Shown here in pieces: positions 5,355-7,359 of a stretch of DNA of 7,359 nt. Position 1 is the first letter of the stretch, and each line of letters opens with the position of its first letter. The translations under genes and the position numbers were made by a program. The DNA comes from Anseongella sp036570465 (lineage in GTDB: Bacteria > Bacteroidota > Bacteroidia > Sphingobacteriales > Sphingobacteriaceae). The stretch lies in assembly GCA_036570465.1 (NCBI GenBank), contig DATCYD010000336.1:1-7359 (forward strand), read 5' to 3'. The notes under the pieces are model-generated. The model saw only the letters and a program-made list of their open reading frames with translations, made no database searches and was not told where the DNA came from.

Positions 5355-5858
5355 ATGGTATCCAAAAAAATACTGATACTTGACCGGAAACAGATCCGGC
5401 AGAAATTGAACCGCATTGCCTACCAGATCCTGGAAGACAACTTTGAACAGGATGAGATCATTCTGGCGGGAATCATGCCCAGAGGTTACATCCTTGCCGA
5501 GCGGCTGAAGAAGATCTTGTCGGGTATTTCCGGTATCAAGGTGCAGTTGCTGGAGCTTTCGATCGAAAAGGATAGCCGTTCATTAAAGGCAACCACCAAT
5601 ATCGCTGCGGAGAAATGTAAAAATAAGGTGGTGATCCTGGTGGACGATGTGCTGCATACCGGAAGAACGCTGGTGTATGGTGTTGGTGTATTTCTGGATG
5701 TTCCTTTGAAGAAGATCCGTACAGTAGTGCTGGTGGACCGCAGTCATAAATCGTATCCGGTGCATATTGATTTTACGGGGATGCAGCTTTCTACTGTGAC
5801 CAAGGAACACGTGCAGCTGGTGCTCAACGATAAGGAAGAAGCGGTTTACCTGACCTGA
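5355..5858 (+). CDS. PyrR-like phosphoribosyltransferase
   Basis: The product is a type I phosphoribosyltransferase of 167 residues. The PRPP-binding signature VILVDDVLHTGRT is at 93-105, with the acidic pair D97-D98. Resemblance to PyrR runs through the whole protein: ILDRKQIRQKLNRIAYQI at 7-24, ILAGIMPRGYILAERL at 36-51, VVLVDRSHKSYPVHIDFTG at 124-142, and a C-terminal KEHVQLVL. PyrR has uracil phosphoribosyltransferase activity and, in Firmicutes, binds pyr mRNA to cause attenuation. Compared with the Bacillus protein (181 residues), the stretch between the central strand and the PRPP loop is shorter by roughly a dozen residues. The R of the RNA-binding TR-IAH segment is kept (R20), while the Thr and His are changed (N19, Y23), so RNA regulation is uncertain. 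AGGAGA lies 14 nt before the ATG, rather far. The gene ends 10 nt from aroK, tail to tail. Confidence 0.88.
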   Translation: MVSKKILILDRKQIRQKLNRIAYQILEDNFEQDEIILAGIMPRGYILAERLKKILSGISGIKVQLLELSIEKDSRSLKATTNIAAEKCKNKVVILVDDVLHTGRTLVYGVGVFLDVPLKKIRTVVLVDRSHKSYPVHIDFTGMQLSTVTKEHVQLVLNDKEEAVYLT

Positions 5859-5868
5859 AACAGATGCT

Positions 5869-6399
5869 TCATGCTTTCCGGTCCGCAGGCGATGAGCTGT
5901 GATTACGGAGGGCTTCCAGGAGGTGCTCTACCGTGAGATCATTGTGTTCCATGACCAGCTGTGCCTGCAGGTAGAATTGTTCGCGGCCGGCAATTCGCCG
6001 GGCGATCACTGTTTCCAGTTCTTCTTTTTGGATTTCGCGAAGCAGGGGGCGTTCTTCACGCTGGTTTTCCAGCCGGCGCGCAATTTCTCCGGGATGGGCG
6101 CGCAGATACATGGTAATGCCTGTTCGGTTCATCCAGTCCATGTTGTTGAAAAAGCAGGGTGCTCCGCCACCGGTGGACATGACAAAACTATCGGGAAAAG
6201 CACTCTTTTGCAGAGCATCTCTTTCTTTTTCCCGGAATCCCGGTTCGCCAAGAATTTCGAATAGCTCCGTGATGGTTTTCCCTTCGGAGGCCTCAAGAAC
6301 GGCGTCCATGTCGATAAAAGGGATACCCAATTTCTGCGCCAGGGGTTTTCCGAGAGTGGTTTTTCCAGCCCCCATGTAGCCGATCAGGAATAGTTTCAT
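5869..6399 (-). CDS. aroK: Shikimate kinase
   Basis: The product has 176 residues, a normal length. It phosphorylates shikimate with ATP in the chorismate pathway, in the cytoplasm. The Walker A loop GYMGAGKTT is at 7-15. Shikimate contacts are D32 in FIDMDAVLE, R56 in GFREKE, the GGG of STGGGAP at 77-79, and R139 in GREQFY. The lid arginine R117 is in REERPLL. The ATG at 6399 overlaps the TGA of the upstream membrane-protein gene by 4 nt (ATGA), which sets the start and indicates translational coupling. The 20 codons upstream in the same frame lie within the neighbour's coding region and do not look like AroK. The gene is last in its operon and converges with the PyrR-like gene with a 10-nt gap and no room for a separate terminator. 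Confidence 0.96.
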   Translation of the reverse strand: MKLFLIGYMGAGKTTLGKPLAQKLGIPFIDMDAVLEASEGKTITELFEILGEPGFREKERDALQKSAFPDSFVMSTGGGAPCFFNNMDWMNRTGITMYLRAHPGEIARRLENQREERPLLREIQKEELETVIARRIAGREQFYLQAQLVMEHNDLTVEHLLEALRNHSSSPADRKA

Positions 6400-7359
6400 C
6401 GGGTAGCGAAATAAAGACGTTCCAGTTCTTCGGGTTCGGGCAATTCCCGGTATGACCATTTGTCCACCACTTTCCCGTCTTTCAGTAACAGCAGGCCCGG
6501 ATTGGATCGTACCATGCTCTTCAACGGGGTGGCATCACAATAGAAAAATTCATAAAGCGCTCCTGTTTTGGCTATAAAAGCACGGGTGTCCTGTTCGGAC
6601 GCGGCAGTAAGGCCAATACTCCGGATGTTGTATTCCTGTGCCTTATAGACAATCGCATTGAGCTCCGGTTGGGCTTTTGCAGCCGTGGAACGAAGGTCGT
6701 ACATCACCACCACCAGGTTGTAAAATGGGTTGCTAAGCAACTCATCGGTAAAAGCCACCCCGTCTCCATTGGTGATGGACAAATCGTGGATCGGAGGAGT
6801 GTAGCCTTTTTTTACCAGGATGGGATCCGACGCGCTGACATACTCCCAATCCGGGTCTTCCCAGATATTGCTGGCCAGGTATTCCTTGTCGTCCATTTTC
6901 CGGAGATCTCCGGTTTTTTTATTCTTCAGGGTGTAGATCACCTTGAAGACATCCGGTTCCGCGCCGGGTGGCATTACCATCAGTGAAGGAATATGATTTC
7001 CCACCTTATAGGGTAGAAAATCTATCACCGGGAGATAAAAATAGGTATAGATCCCGAATCCCAGCGATAATACTGATGCCATTACCAGGGCAAGGTCGCT
7101 CCCTTTGGGGTATAACACAGGCCGGATATGGCGGCGATATAGAAAGATGGGAAGGATCAGCACTAATAAAATCAGGTCTTTGGTGAACGATTGCCAGGGT
7201 GTAAGTTTAATGGCATCTCCGAAGCAACCGCAGTCGGTTACTTTATTAAACCAGGCCGAATAAAAGGTAAGCCAGGTAAAGAACAGGATCAGCAGCAACA
7301 ACCCCCAGGCTGTTGCGCGGATGCGTGCCCCAAGCAGCACCGCCACCCCAAGAACAATC
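6396..7359 (-). CDS. DoxX/MauE-like inner-membrane protein with a C-terminal thioredoxin-like domain, N-terminus missing
   Basis: The frame is open to the right edge. The GTG at 7346 is just an internal valine, so the true start is outside. Of 320 visible residues, the first part is membrane-embedded, with hydrophobic segments at about 17-37, 57-75 and 86-109. Between the first two lies TDCGCFGDAIKLTPWQSF, with cysteines C43 and C45, as in DoxX/MauE-type quinone-linked or redox membrane proteins. A soluble linker follows. The C-terminal part from about 212 reads like a thioredoxin-fold domain (strand NLVVVMYDL, helix, strand YNIRSIGLTA, then SNPGLLLLKDGKVVDKW with a proline where thioredoxins have cis-Pro). 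The CxxC site is absent, with YDLRST in its place, and only one cysteine (C274) remains. Similar proteins occur in Bacteroidota as an uncharacterised DoxX family. A redox or disulfide role is inference. It is coupled to aroK by a 4-nt overlap. Confidence 0.8.
   Translation of the reverse strand, partial: IVLGVAVLLGARIRATAWGLLLLILFFTWLTFYSAWFNKVTDCGCFGDAIKLTPWQSFTKDLILLVLILPIFLYRRHIRPVLYPKGSDLALVMASVLSLGFGIYTYFYLPVIDFLPYKVGNHIPSLMVMPPGAEPDVFKVIYTLKNKKTGDLRKMDDKEYLASNIWEDPDWEYVSASDPILVKKGYTPPIHDLSITNGDGVAFTDELLSNPFYNLVVVMYDLRSTAAKAQPELNAIVYKAQEYNIRSIGLTAASEQDTRAFIAKTGALYEFFYCDATPLKSMVRSNPGLLLLKDGKVVDKWSYRELPEPEELERLYFATR

Overview
The window is a stretch of ordinary bacterial chromosome, most likely from the phylum Bacteroidota. 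Class Chitinophagia or a relative is a guess from the overall flavour, not a demonstrated placement. Three observations support the phylum. Several genes are preceded by the Bacteroidota -7 promoter element TAnnTTTG, with few Shine-Dalgarno sites. PheS carries a four-cysteine insertion of the kind I associate with Bacteroidota enzymes. A membrane protein of the DoxX/MauE type with a CGC motif lies next to shikimate kinase.

Layout, left to right. (1) The first half of recJ on the minus strand runs off the left edge (1-878). (2) A 91-bp divergent spacer leads to pheS on the plus strand (970-2010). (3) A 334-bp gap follows. It holds a well-formed promoter (2066-2096), a region that can fold into a closing stem, a 10-bp hairpin and a pseudoknot-like third helix, and then a strong intrinsic terminator (2277-2313). 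I read it as a small RNA gene of about 210 nt. (4) rlmD-type 23S rRNA uracil methyltransferase (2345-3802) is followed directly, stop codon touching start codon, by an unrecognised 130-residue protein (3803-4195). (5) A degenerate 7-bp tandem repeat (4194-4264) lies ahead of an OsmC-family peroxiredoxin (4309-4719). (6) A helical-repeat protein on the minus strand (4757-5278) diverges from a PyrR-like phosphoribosyltransferase on the plus strand (5355-5858). (7) On the minus strand, a DoxX/MauE-like membrane protein, partial at the right edge (6396-7359), overlaps aroK (5869-6399) by 4 nt.

The genes serve DNA repair (RecJ), translation (PheS, RlmD), peroxide defence (OsmC), pyrimidine salvage or regulation (PyrR-like), aromatic amino-acid synthesis (AroK) and envelope redox or an unknown membrane function. 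They do not form one pathway. There is no phage, transposon, CRISPR array, tRNA or defence island. The least explained parts are the structured intergenic RNA candidate, the repeated TATCTTTG-N4/5-ATG arrangement that implies leaderless or nearly leaderless mRNAs, the heptad repeat tract, and two families without a known job.
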